Below, piece after piece: positions 50,300 through 60,397 of a DNA stretch of 64,000 nucleotides. Numbering within the stretch: position 1 is the first letter of the stretch; every line of letters starts with the position of its first letter. The stretch is taken from positions 2,803,934 through 2,867,933 of the forward strand of contig OY725494.1 of assembly GCA_963281255.1 (NCBI GenBank), written 5' to 3'. The notes under the pieces are model-generated. The model was not told where the DNA came from. It searched no databases and saw only the letters and a program-made list of their open reading frames with translations. Source of the DNA: Aphrocallistes beatrix. Lineage: Eukaryota; Porifera; Hexactinellida; Sceptrulophora; Aphrocallistidae. The translations under genes and the position numbers were made by a program.

Positions 50300-51060
50300 A
50301 ACGGCCTTTTTTAGTGAATTCATCTAAGCTATCAATGATTATCGAAAGTTGGTGCCCATCTGTTTCGAGGATGTGCTAAAGGCCATTGTTCGCACAGTGT
50401 TGATTTTGAAATTTTCAAAAAGGCCCTGTTTTAGACAGAGTACTTGTTAAACTTTCCTTTTCTCCACCAAAAATCCCCCAAAGGAGGCCTTTTGGGGTAT
50501 CAAAATCGTCACATGGGGCAAAAACTTGTAACGGGATCTTTTTGCAAAATTTCCAACCGCCAAACATTTGTCTCAGTCTAACTCAGTGAGTTTCATGCTT
50601 TTACCTCAAGTGCTTACGTAGAATCGAGATACGCCTTTTTGCGAGTTATGGTGTTTTAAAGTTCAAACACACCAAAATTGTGGAGACATTTTCAACTTTA
50701 AAACACCATAACTTGGAAAAACGGCCTCGTATCTCGATAAGCACAACAGATGAAAAAGCCTGGACCATTCTGCGTCGATTCAAGAGAATCACGATAGCAT
50801 GAACTCACTGAATTAGACTGAGACAAAGGTTTGGCGGTTGGAAATTTTGGAAAAGGCTTCCTTTAGAAGTTGTTGCACCATGTGACGATTTTGGTACCCC
50901 AAAATCCCCATTTGGGAGGTCTTTGGGGCTAATAGGTGGATAATTTGAAAGTTTAACAATTACCCTGTCCAAACAAGGCCTTTTTGAAATTTTCAATAGC
51001 CTCTTTTTTAAATAGCTGTTTCGTCCAACTGGGACCGATTGGCATCGAAACGGAGAGCCA
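50300..51060. repeat. foldback element with about 290-bp arms
   Basis: 50405-50690 and 50700-50995 are inverted copies: TTTGAAATTTTCAAAAAGGC near 50405 pairs with GGCCTTTTTGAAATTTTCA near 50977, and TTTAAAACACCATAACTTG near 50696 pairs with sequence near 50648. A weaker outer pairing (CCATCTGTTTCGAGGATG with CATCGAAACGGA) may extend it to about 51055. No frame or target duplication is seen. Confidence 0.75.
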
Positions 51061-51108
51061 TTCCTGGATGATATATCTTTACAGATATTCCTACTTTTCT
51101 TCCACTGT

Positions 51109-51645
51109 TTAGTTTGATGTCGTCCTCATGGCGACAAGGTTAGCGATGCAACAAGCATTGTAATTCATTAAGTCTTCAGTGAAAACAACTGGGGCGATTC
51201 CTATCTCTGTTAGTGATCTTTCGGATGAATGCAATTTCGTTGTGAATAGTATAGTTTCACCCCTCAAGTTTACTTCACGTGGTTTCTGCTTTACAATTGT
51301 GAGCGAACTATACACTGATTCTATTTCCACACCTTCATCGTCTAGAACTTGTTTTATTTCCTGTCCAGAGTAGTAATAAACTTCTGCAGACACTCAGACC
51401 CTTCTTCTAGGTTTTTCTCGATCGAAGCGACCTCGTTTGCAATTGAATTCTGAAAAATTGGACATTTCAAAAAAAGGAACGAGAAGTGATATCACAAAAT
51501 GGTGCACATCTAAATCAAAAAGAGATCCAAATTTGGTAGAAATCGGAATATTATTATATTTCGTAGGGTCCAAAGTACGACATGATACACCTGCACACCC
51601 AAGGGCATCTCCTGCACTAAAATAAGAAGTATTGAGATATCCCAA
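51109..51645 (-). CDS. unassigned coding-like region, possibly two frames
   Basis: Two adjoining minus-strand frames: 51394-51645 (starting MGYLNTSYFSAGDALGCAGV) and 51109-51393 (starting MSAEVYYYSGQEIKQVLDDE). The second has the composition of a real protein, acidic and Val/Ile-rich. In a third phase near 51400 the sequence NEVASIEKNLEEGSECLQKF looks like a coiled coil. A TRIM-like coiled coil beside NHL genes would be plausible, but I cannot establish it. May be a degenerate exon. Confidence 0.25.
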
Positions 51646-52130
51646 AAGATATATGAAATATCAGACATATCTACACAATATTAGAACTTCTACACATCCA
51701 TAATACATTAGAAATCAGACCTCGAAAGATCGTGTGGGAGAAGAACGGAAGTTGTCACAGTTTTTGCCATTAAAACATAAATGTGGTTCAGGTCTGTAAT
51801 ACAGTTATCATATTCGACTTGAAGATCACTTTTGGGATGAAATTAGAAATGGTTCTCAGAGAGTAGAGCATAATCATTGGTGGTATCAGAGATATCTCCG
51901 ATGAATCTTGAAAATTACATTTTCTCACAAATAAGAGGATCTTCTTTCCCTGCATTGTTCCTAGACTAAATGGTTTGTCCATGTACTTCAGAAGTTGTAC
52001 GTAATCCGATGCTTTAACTCGAATACTTATAATTTTCCTATAAGAAGATGAGAGACATGTTCTCTATTATTTCATAAAAAACAAATCCTTTTATACTTCT
52101 ACCATATATTTCAATTTATCTCACAGAGAA
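51646..52130. other. upstream region of intact NHL gene
   Basis: Non-coding and AT-rich; presumably contains the NHL gene promoter. No clear TATA box or repeat. Confidence 0.4.
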
Positions 52131-53030
52131 ATGGCAGATCGATTCCTTGGAGCGACACGACTGGAAGAGACACATTTAGACCACTGTTACGACCACTTGA
52201 TAGCCGTAGCAGAGAAAGGATACGGACCCGGGAAACTGTGGGGACCCAGGGGTGTGGCAATCGATTCTAACACCAACCAAATTTATTTGGCAGAAGGATG
52301 GTTGAAATCCTCACGCGTTTCAATCTTCTCAGAGACGGGCGAGTTCCAAAACACGTTCTCACATGAACACATGAAAAGTCCATGTGGTATAGCGATCCAT
52401 CGAGACAATGTGTACGTGTCAGACAAAGGAGAACACTTCATATTTCATTTTAAAGTGGCTACAGGCATTCATCTCGTCGCTAGGCTAGGAGGCAAGGGGT
52501 CTGAAATTGGGCGACAGTTCAATGAGCCTAGACAACTCGCGATCTCTACCAGTGGAGATATTTTTGTCACTGATTGCTACAATAATCAAATCCAAATCCT
52601 GGATAGTGACCTTCACTACCAGCGAAATATTTCACACCACTCCATGACACAACCCTGTGACATCAAACTAACACCAAATGAGGTATACGTACTGAGCCAA
52701 TCAAACTCTCCCTGTTTCCACGTATTTTCTTATGCCGGCCAGAAAATACGCTCCCTAATAACACGTGGTTTTGGAATGCAAGTTAGTGACCCTTTCTTCT
52801 TCTGTCTAGGTGCTAACGAAGATATAATTATCAGCGATTGGGGATCTGACCAAATCCAAATATTCACAAAAGAAGGGACACTCCTCCGCACGCTAGGGGA
52901 ACCAGGTCATGAAGTGGGGATGTTTTCTAGCCCGTGCGGAATAGTTCTAACCAACAGTCTCCAATTAGTTGTTGTGTCTCTTAATAATAACTATGGACTA
53001 CAAATATTTTCTTGTTTACAAGTGTGTTAA
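52131..53030 (+). CDS. NHL-repeat beta-propeller protein
   Basis: A 299-residue protein made of about five to six NHL blades, recognised by GKLWGPRGVAIDSNTNQIYL (about 36-55), MKSPCGIAIHRDNVYVSDKG (about 82-101), FNEPRQLAISTSGDIFVTDC (about 130-149) followed by NNQIQIL, QPCDIKLTPNEVYVLSQ, and a last SSPCGIVLTNSLQLVVVS. NHL propellers are protein or RNA-binding scaffolds, often at the C-terminus of TRIM ubiquitin ligases. This one has no RING, B-box or filamin domain in the frame, so it is propeller-only or the last exon of a larger gene. Broken relatives are at 48590 and in both arms of the inverted duplication. Confidence 0.85.
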   Translation: MADRFLGATRLEETHLDHCYDHLIAVAEKGYGPGKLWGPRGVAIDSNTNQIYLAEGWLKSSRVSIFSETGEFQNTFSHEHMKSPCGIAIHRDNVYVSDKGEHFIFHFKVATGIHLVARLGGKGSEIGRQFNEPRQLAISTSGDIFVTDCYNNQIQILDSDLHYQRNISHHSMTQPCDIKLTPNEVYVLSQSNSPCFHVFSYAGQKIRSLITRGFGMQVSDPFFFCLGANEDIIISDWGSDQIQIFTKEGTLLRTLGEPGHEVGMFSSPCGIVLTNSLQLVVVSLNNNYGLQIFSCLQVC

Positions 53031-53989
53031 TTTATTGCTGTGATACTATTTATAATACACGAATATATAAATATATATTTAAATCTAAGTTGACTAATTC
53101 ATTGAAAATGGTGAGGAATTATAAATTATTCAAACTCTCAAATATTAGGCAGATTATATGCCTAAAAGTAATTTTATGGTTGCACTTGAAACGGTATATA
53201 TCTCTCAATCATAGACTACTTAATAGTATGGACTCGACTCTCAATCTCGGGTCCATTGTTTAGTATTGATATCTCATAATCCGCTAAAGTTAGACGTGTG
53301 GAATGTATTATTGTCAAGTCGTATTTTTAGAGTCCATTGGTCATGTTGCCTTACCTCAACTATTTGTGGAATGTGAGATTTGTGGTTTTCACACATTTTT
53401 TGATCAATTTTGGTGATATTCTGACTTGTTTTAAACACATTATAAAGCGTTATTAGTGTCCGATTTTCAAAGAAAATCAAGATGGTGACGGGTTGATTCG
53501 AAAAAATGGAATGTTGTTTCCAGCGTTGCTATGGAAACACATTTTACCATTTGAGCCTATATCTTTAAAACCACTTGATAGACATTCAAATCTGAATGTA
53601 TTTGATAGGCAATATGATACTTTATATTATCTCCTAATACATCTTGTAGCATTAAATCCTAAGATTTTCGAGATATAGCGCAATCTATCTAACATTATTC
53701 ATAAAATATATTGCGCCATATCTCGAAAATCTTTGAATTTAGGATTGCAAAATATATTATGAACTAATAGAAAGTAACCTATTCCATGTTTATACTTATT
53801 TATATGCTGGTACTAGCACAGTGTCCTGCGGCAATTAACACGTTACTGTGATTGAAACTCAAAAGATTGACGGCTGAAGACTTTGTATAGAAAGATTTGA
53901 TGAAAAATTCAGTTATGCTTCTCTCACTCTCAGAGCTGTTGATAATCAGTCTCATATCCCACACATTCTTAAGTTAATTAATTAATTAA
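53031..53989. repeat. intergenic with palindromic MITE-like repeat
   Basis: About 53500-53760 shares TTGCTATGGAAAC and neighbouring sequence with the P-type MITEs at about 5930 and 32175 and with 59300-59765. It has its own palindromic centre (AAGATTTTCGAGATATAGCG and its near complement at about 53709). No gene is seen. Confidence 0.5.
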
Positions 53990-54125
53990 AACCCTCCGTT
54001 GTCCCTGGAATGTGTCGCGTCTTTTCTGGATTAAGCCATTTTGGGCGGGAGAGCGATAAAGATTCGTGGTATTAACTATAAATAGAAAAAAACCAAGTCA
54101 TTCGGGGGTCTAATTAAGCCCTACC
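53990..54125. repeat. about 135-bp dispersed repeat, copy 1
   Basis: The CCCTCCGTTGTCCCTGGAAT ... AACTATAAATAGAAAAAAA block matches 59148-59275 with high identity. Function and class are unknown. Confidence 0.7.
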
Positions 54126-54502
54126 CAGTGGTGTTTTGAGGGGGGCGCGGGGGGGCACAGCCCCCTACCTTTTTTTTGCTAGGGGGCGTTCCATGCAGTT
54201 ACAATTCTCCCTGATCATCTACTTTGGGATTATATACTCAATTTTATAAAACTTGTATCAATATAATGTTTTTGAAACTCAAATATACTTCTCATTTCAA
54301 TATAATTCTTATTACATTGCTCTAATCAAGAAGAAAAACTATTTTTTGATTATTATTATTCTAAAAAAGCAAAAACTCACGAATCTATATGCTAAACTTA
54401 GTTCTTGATCCAAACTAGTTAAAGATCGTTAAAACTTCGTCACCAGGGTTATGACCATTAACATTGGAGCGCCCCCCTTCTTTCTTTAGCAAAACACCAC
54501 AG
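54126..54502. mobile_element. hAT-like MITE
   Basis: A 377-bp element with ends CAGTGGTGTTTTGAGG and GCAAAACACCACAG. It is flanked by GCCCTACC on the left and GCTCTACC on the right, an 8-bp duplication with one mismatch. A poly-G tract follows the left end. Confidence 0.75.
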
Positions 54503-55629
54503 GCTCTACCTGTTTGGTTGATGATTTCAGTAATCCTGTATTAACTCAATGACCTTCTTTGGTATCCATAGTCTAAATTTTAAAGTAGGTGAACGGGTCG
54601 GAGACGCAGCATTTGTCCGAATTTCTAAGTTGTCATTTGTCCGAATTGCGTTAACTGTCATTTGTCCGAATCGATTCTTGGAATATTGTCATTTGTTATA
54701 ACGAAAGGAGGTATTAAAAACGACTATTCGCATGCGAATAAGCTACTATTCGCATGCGAACAAGTTACTATTTGCATATGCGAATAAATTACAATTATGG
54801 ATCATATTCAAGGAAATGTCACAAAAAATTTGGACTCCCACATAATGACATAGGCGTAAGCTCCGGTCGGGTATCCCTACTAAATATCCCTACCAACATG
54901 CAAACCTAAAGGCCCCACCCAATCCTCATTCCGAGTCTACGGCCCCTGGAATGCTATCCCCGGTCCTTACAATTCGAAATATTTGGACCCCCCGGAACCA
55001 ATATTTCAGTTATACTGAAATATATGGACCACTCTTAAATGATCGATCTCCCTTAAGTGCGAGTATGGACATCATGATTGTTGATTATTTTTATTGTATC
55101 TTTGTTCAATACCTTCGTTGTGTTTTGCAATTATTAATACAATTTGAGGGTATAAATACAATTACAATTTAAATACTGTTGTGTGTCAGAATGTCTATGT
55201 GAAAGTCACCGAAGCGTATATACATTAGATGGACAATGCTCAGGCGTTCAAAATTCCTGAATATACTTATCCCCAATTACATACGAATACTGTATTGTTA
55301 TGGATTTGATAATATCACAGTATGAATACCAGGAAGTAACTCATTCTAGTCATACCAACACAAATCCGGGACAGGACGGGACAGCTACAGGATATCCCCG
55401 GTTTTGGCTAAAATACGGGACATGTCCCAATAGACCCACGTTTCACTGGATTTAATTATATATCTAGGAGCCAAAACACAATTTATATGTCCTGACTAGA
55501 TCAACACGAGTAGTACCTTGCTAAGAGTACATGCAACTTGGTACGTTTACTATGTTAGTGTTCATATTCGTACAAAGGCGTAGGCTCCGGTAGGGTTGGT
55601 AGGGTCATGGCAAGTGGCGGATTTAGGGG
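54503..55629. other. intergenic, nothing firmly recognised
   Basis: Contains short local repeats (a TCATTTGTCCGAAT triplet near 54615-54671 and CGCATGCGAA near 54729-54758) and two similar AGGCGTA(A/G)GCTCCGG motifs near 54852 and 55575. No supported gene. Confidence 0.4.
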
Positions 55630-57060
55630 TGGGCGAGGGTAGACAGCTGCGCACCCTCGATCAACCTCCCCTTAGATTTTCTTACTGGTGTCTGATATGA
55701 ATAGCAGAAACAAATTGTTGTTTACTTCTGAAATATTTCTAAAAAATGTACTAATTCTTAAGTATACCTAAAGTTCAATGCGTCGTGGAGGAGATGCGAA
55801 GCAATCAATTACGCGGTTTAGATTGATAAATCCTGACCTCTCTCTGTTTACACTAAGAACTCCCAACACACTAAGTCTATCGTTACTCATGGTAGAGCGG
55901 AGATGATTATTTACTCGACCCATCAAGGAGAACGAACGTTCATTTGCAGTCGTAGTGCAAGGCAGAGTACATGCAATGGTCAGACAGTTGTGTAATTATA
56001 GGGATACATCGCATGAAAGGATGCACAAACTGCAAAAATCTAACCAAATTAGAAGGAAGATCTTCGGCTTCCCGAAAAAGGTTACGCACAACAGTGACTT
56101 CTGTTCTTAACATTTCTAGCTATCTGGTCCTATTGCTCATCTGCGTTTGGAGACGTTTGAGGATCCATCTCTTCGCTTAGTGAGCACACTATCTGTTGTG
56201 CTCTATCTAGAGTAAGCTCCGGACACTGCAGTGCTTCAGTAATGCCAGTGCATTGCCCCAAGATGACCTAATCTCTAGATGTACCACGAAATTGCTAGTA
56301 AGTTGTGTAAGCAGGCTACGAGCAATTGGAGCCGATTGCTTTCCTCAGCTTCGATATATCTCACTTGGCACTTAGATATGAATATCGTAATACATCGGGA
56401 CTACTAAATTTATGAAAACTAAAATTTTACAGTAGCGCGCATACGGAGATACATACATACATATGGACGGACGTGGTACTCCGTCCTTGCCATAGGGGCA
56501 GCTCTCTGCAGAAACTGCACTAAAATGGTCGCCCGGACTAGATTTCGCAGCTAAAACTTGTCCCCCGGACCAATTTTGGCCTGACAGGAACAGTGGCAGA
56601 GAAGAACTTATGCAAAGATCGTAGAGTATGTAACATATCCGTTACGCGTCCAACATTAGTACATACCGCGACGACCACCAGATTGAGTCTATGAGCATGG
56701 CAGTGAACATAAAAACTCAGTGGAGCAACTTCCTTGATGAGTCTTTGGACGCCCTTGTGGATCCTACGCATAACGGAAGCGTCGTCATAGCACTGTCCAA
56801 CTATACCATTTCTGAAGTCGATTTTGATATCCCTGAGACAGTCTAGAATGGTTTTCGAGAGAGATACTGCATCCAGTCCTTCACAGGCATAGAACCCAAT
56901 GCAGGACTCGGTAATACTGCAGTCTACAGTGACATAGCGAAGCACTACACTCATCTGTTCTGTCTTAGAGCTGCCTTTGCACTCATCGCACAGGAGAGAG
57001 AAGTACTTAGTTGTCTGCACCTCCGCAGAGATTGTTTCTAGAACGATATCTGGCGCCACC
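55630..57060 (-). mobile_element. hAT element with DUF4371 and dimerisation domains, decayed
   Basis: On the minus strand, 56538-57059 is an open frame of 173 codons with FSLLCDECKGSSKTEQMSVV and HCHAHRLNLVV, typical of DUF4371 hAT transposases. Near 55770-55990 the minus strand encodes TANERSFSLMGRVNNHLRST followed by DRLSVLGVLSVNRERS, the hAT dimerisation domain. The region between them (about 56000-56530) is broken by stops and by non-homologous sequence including CATACATACATATGGACGGA. CAAGTGGCGGATTTAGGGG near 55612 may be its 3' terminus. No target duplication is established. Confidence 0.75.
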
Positions 57061-57345
57061 CCCCCCCGGTACCCACACTTGGCGCCTATGGTTTTGACTG
57101 ATGTCAGAAGGCCCTGCTAGATGCTTAGACCCAAAGCTGTTGCAATTGATGGCACATGTAGCTCCACAAAATTAATAAGCCCCTTTGAAATCTTCCCACA
57201 CATCAGTCTAGTGAGGCTATCTTTCTTCTTTATTTCTATATATAGTATATACATTTTAGCTTACAACGTATTGTATCAACGATTAATCGATTGATAAACA
57301 AACAACTTATGTACGTAGATATAGATATAATACTGTATAAGAATA
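57061..57345. other. gap between hAT remnant and membrane-protein gene
   Basis: Starts with a C-run and a GGCGCC pair, perhaps the hAT 5' end. Otherwise AT-rich, presumably including the 3' end of the minus-strand membrane-protein gene. Confidence 0.35.
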
Positions 57346-58497
57346 TTAATATACAAGATTAGATCTAAACGCTTGAATGAATGGTGGTCTTCTTTGGAAA
57401 TAAGGCTCAGGAGTTGATAGAGTAGACCTGTACCTTTCCATAAGAGGACGAGTAATCCAATCATTCACATGTATGTATTTGTTTCTTGTTTGTATCAGTT
57501 TGTTAATGATGGATATGAGTATTGACAAATGAGATAGGATTAACATTATCAGAAGAACTACACAACAAATTGAGCAAACGACTTCGCAGTAGTTCTCCAA
57601 CATGCTAGCTGAATGTTGTATGATAATAGGAATTTGGATGGAGACTGGAGTGGTACTATGGAATATATACTGGAAAAGACACTGACTTTTCTGGATTATT
57701 CTGATGACATCTACTAGAAAACTGAGCATAATGGAAATCAATGCAACGATAAATATTATAAAAACTCCCGACTGGGTTATTACGAACTTTTGAAAAATTA
57801 TTCTCTTCTCTATATAATCCCTTCGTGTGGAATGCCATCTAGCTTCATCTCTCCTCCCTTTCAACAAGATATAGAAACGCCAACATGATTTTATGTACAA
57901 GTAAGAATCTACCATAGCAAATAGAAATAATAGTATTCCTATGAAGTATGATGTTACAAGAAAGCAGGCCAAGAGTAAAAGGAAAACTGATCTTAACAGA
58001 ATGTAAGCAGAAAACTTCTCTATCCATCCTGTGTACGGGAGATTGATGAAAGCCATCCTTAGGACAATGAAAAACAAAGTTATTAAAGTAATTATATTTA
58101 TTTCAAGGATATTTACAAATTTAATTGCAAATCCTAGATATGTATAGTGCGGAAGAAGGCAGGAAGTATTTCCATTAGTTGTTATGACGATGTTGTAATA
58201 TCTAGAATGACCCAGATCCGCCAAATATAGTGTAACGATGCCTGATGTAATGAACATTGCGCATTCTATACTTGATATGATGAGAATGAAGTTATAGGTC
58301 AATGATTTGATCTGCAAGTTTTTCTTAACCTTGGAGAGGTCAATTGAGAATATAGTGTGAGCAGGAATATTACGAATCTGAACAATGATCCAATATTTCT
58401 CATAAATGAAATATGAGATTGTGAATAATGCAATGAGAATATAAGGAATAAATCCAAACGAGAATACTTGATTAATTTGTCTATAAACTGAAGTCAT
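57346..58497 (-). CDS. orphan multi-pass membrane protein
   Basis: 383 residues with about seven hydrophobic segments: near 14-33 (FGFIPYILIALFTISYF), 66-92, 118-145, 160-200 (long enough for two), 238-265 and 315-342. A basic loop KGRRDEARWHSTRRDYIEKR precedes the segment near 240, and a hydrophilic C-terminal tail follows. The topology is compatible with a divergent seven-transmembrane receptor, but I see no rhodopsin-like E/DRY or NPxxY motif. The single open frame over 1.15 kb in AT-rich DNA makes it a real gene. The start at MTSVYRQINQ is the first Met. No function is assigned. Confidence 0.65.
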   Translation of the reverse strand: MTSVYRQINQVFSFGFIPYILIALFTISYFIYEKYWIIVQIRNIPAHTIFSIDLSKVKKNLQIKSLTYNFILIISSIECAMFITSGIVTLYLADLGHSRYYNIVITTNGNTSCLLPHYTYLGFAIKFVNILEINIITLITLFFIVLRMAFINLPYTGWIEKFSAYILLRSVFLLLLACFLVTSYFIGILLFLFAMVDSYLYIKSCWRFYILLKGRRDEARWHSTRRDYIEKRIIFQKFVITQSGVFIIFIVALISIMLSFLVDVIRIIQKSQCLFQYIFHSTTPVSIQIPIIIQHSASMLENYCEVVCSICCVVLLIMLILSHLSILISIINKLIQTRNKYIHVNDWITRPLMERYRSTLSTPEPYFQRRPPFIQAFRSNLVY

Positions 58498-58924
58498 TTT
58501 GGAACTATTCGTCAGAATAATTATATATTATGTATACGGATATACCCTGTATATATCTTGAAAGATAAATGTATAAATATTTTAGACCATGATTTGTGTT
58601 TTATGAACGTCAGATTTTAATTTCTGTATTTTACAGATTCTTTAGTATTCTCAAGCATAAATTTGTGAGTAAATTTTGTGATCTGTCAGTAATTTTCTGT
58701 TATTCTGTAGACCTTGTTTTATGATGATGCTATATAGTACTATGTTACTTTCCCATAAATTTACATTTTAGTAAAGTCCTAGAATCACTAAATTCCACAG
58801 ACGAGATATAAATGTGCTTCTTCTGTGTTTCATAGGATGATGACACAACAAAAATAAGTAGACTCTATTTGTCTTCGATTGCGCAAGTGATTTTCAGAGC
58901 CGGTTTAATTTAATAATTATAATA
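58498..58924. other. upstream region of membrane-protein gene
   Basis: AT-rich non-coding DNA that should carry the promoter for the minus-strand gene. Nothing else is seen. Confidence 0.35.
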
Positions 58925-59112
58925 CAGTAGAACTCGGTTAGTACGTACTCGGGATAAGACGTACTTCGGCTTAGTACATACTCATTTCTCTGAACCAAAA
59001 TTCATTTATTATATAGATTCCTATGTAATATCAACTCGGTTAGTACGTACTTACGGATAGTACGTACTTTTTTCCGCTTCCCGGAGGGGTACGTACTAAC
59101 CGAGTTCTACTG
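58925..59112. mobile_element. pogo/Tigger-like MITE, second copy
   Basis: A 188-bp element with ends CAGTAGAACTCGGTTAGTAC and its complement, TA on both sides (58923-58924, 59113-59114). Highly similar to 10426-10614. Confidence 0.85.
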
Positions 59113-59147
59113 TATATATATACACGTATAATATATATATATAATCC

Positions 59148-59275
59148 CTCCGTTGCCCCTGGAATATGTCGCGTCATTTCCGGTTTAAGCCATTTTGGGT
59201 GGGGAAGCCATAAAAATTCGGGGTATTTACTATAAATAGAAAAAAAACAAGCCATCCGGGGGTATTAATTAAGGA
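59148..59275. repeat. about 135-bp dispersed repeat, copy 2
   Basis: Matches 53990-54125 (CCCTCCGTTGCCCCTGGAAT ... ACTATAAATAGAAAAAAA). Directly followed by a palindromic MITE-like repeat. Confidence 0.7.
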
Positions 59276-59299
59276 CACTTCCAAGTGTTTTTAAAATTT

Positions 59300-59765
59300 T
59301 TCGCACAGAACTGAGCTGTGATTGATAAATTAGATTTTTTTCATTGAATGTTGCTACATTCCAGCATTGCTATGGAAACGTACTTTGGTCAGTTGGGATC
59401 ATATCTTGAAAACCGATAATAACTAGGCATTCAAATTTAACCCTATTTGATAGCCAATACTTCCTAGTTTTATGCGATAATATAATTTCTACGTCTAATA
59501 TTTGACAAATTACCAATGTAACCAATATGATAAATTGTCTAATAATTTGTAACCATTGAATTTAGATGTAGAAATTATATAATTGCTTAATAGGAAGTGG
59601 TCTATTGGCTATCAAATAGGGTCAAATTTGAATGACTAGTTATTGCCGTTTTCAAGATATGATCCCAACTGACCAAAATACGTTTCCATGGCAACGCTGG
59701 AATGTAGCAACATTCCATGAAAAAATCTAAATTTTTCCCATCAATCACAGTTCAGTTCGTTAAGT
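59300..59765. repeat. palindromic repeat sharing core with P-type MITEs
   Basis: Arms pair TTGCTATGGAAACGTACTTT near 59370 with its near complement near 59680, and outward to TTTTTTCATTGAATGTTG / CATTCCATGAAAAAA. The GTTGCTATGGAAACG core also occurs near 32175 and 53525. Confidence 0.65.
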
Positions 59766-59983
59766 TCCGTAAATTAGGTACTCAGATTTCCCCGAATGGT
59801 TCCGTTTCATTCCATTCCGTAAATTAGATATGTCCCTGAGTCCTAACGGATCTCGTTATCCCCATGACCCCTGAAATTACCCCTGCCTGGGTAATATACA
59901 TATACCCCTAATTCCCTACCACTGCCCTAGTGCATGCGCTACCAGTCCCTGACTCATCCATTGCTATCAAAATCAAGTGCAGG

Positions 59984-60153
59984 CCTCTCAACCAGTAATC
60001 TAACTAAATCGTGTGATGGCATGCAGCATATCGTGAAATATGGTAAAATAGTTTACGAACAGTGGTTCTAAATCGTGAGGTAATAGTGAGTAATGGTATC
60101 ATAAAACGAAAATCGTAGATATGCGACGAGATCGTGAGAGTTGAGAAGCCTAC
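59984..60153. repeat. repeat with CAGGCCTCTCAAC end, second copy
   Basis: Left end CAGGCCTCTCAACC, right end GAGTTGAGAAGCCT, and internal TAAATCGTGTGATG and ATAGTGAGTAATGG shared with 48026-48169. CAAGTG lies on both outer sides, a possible imperfect target duplication. Possibly a small MITE. Confidence 0.55.
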
Positions 60154-60397
60154 AAGTGGTGTTTAAATTGTGTAATAAAGAAGATAGGAGGCATTCCTGG
60201 GGTTGGAGTCAGGGGCTAGCCTATCACTCCGAGCCGGGTCTGCCGGCAGGCCCTTGGAATACATATTAATTCTTTTCTATTATGTACTGCCATTTCGCGA
60301 ATTCAACGCTGCATCCCGCCTTCATCATAGCCTAGGCGAATGTTGACTTCATGTCCAACTGCGCATAGCCTAATAATATTATTATTATTATTTACAT
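60154..60397. other. short upstream region of WD40 gene
   Basis: Non-coding, with a (TTA)n run just before the WD40 frame (about 60373-60389). Confidence 0.4.
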
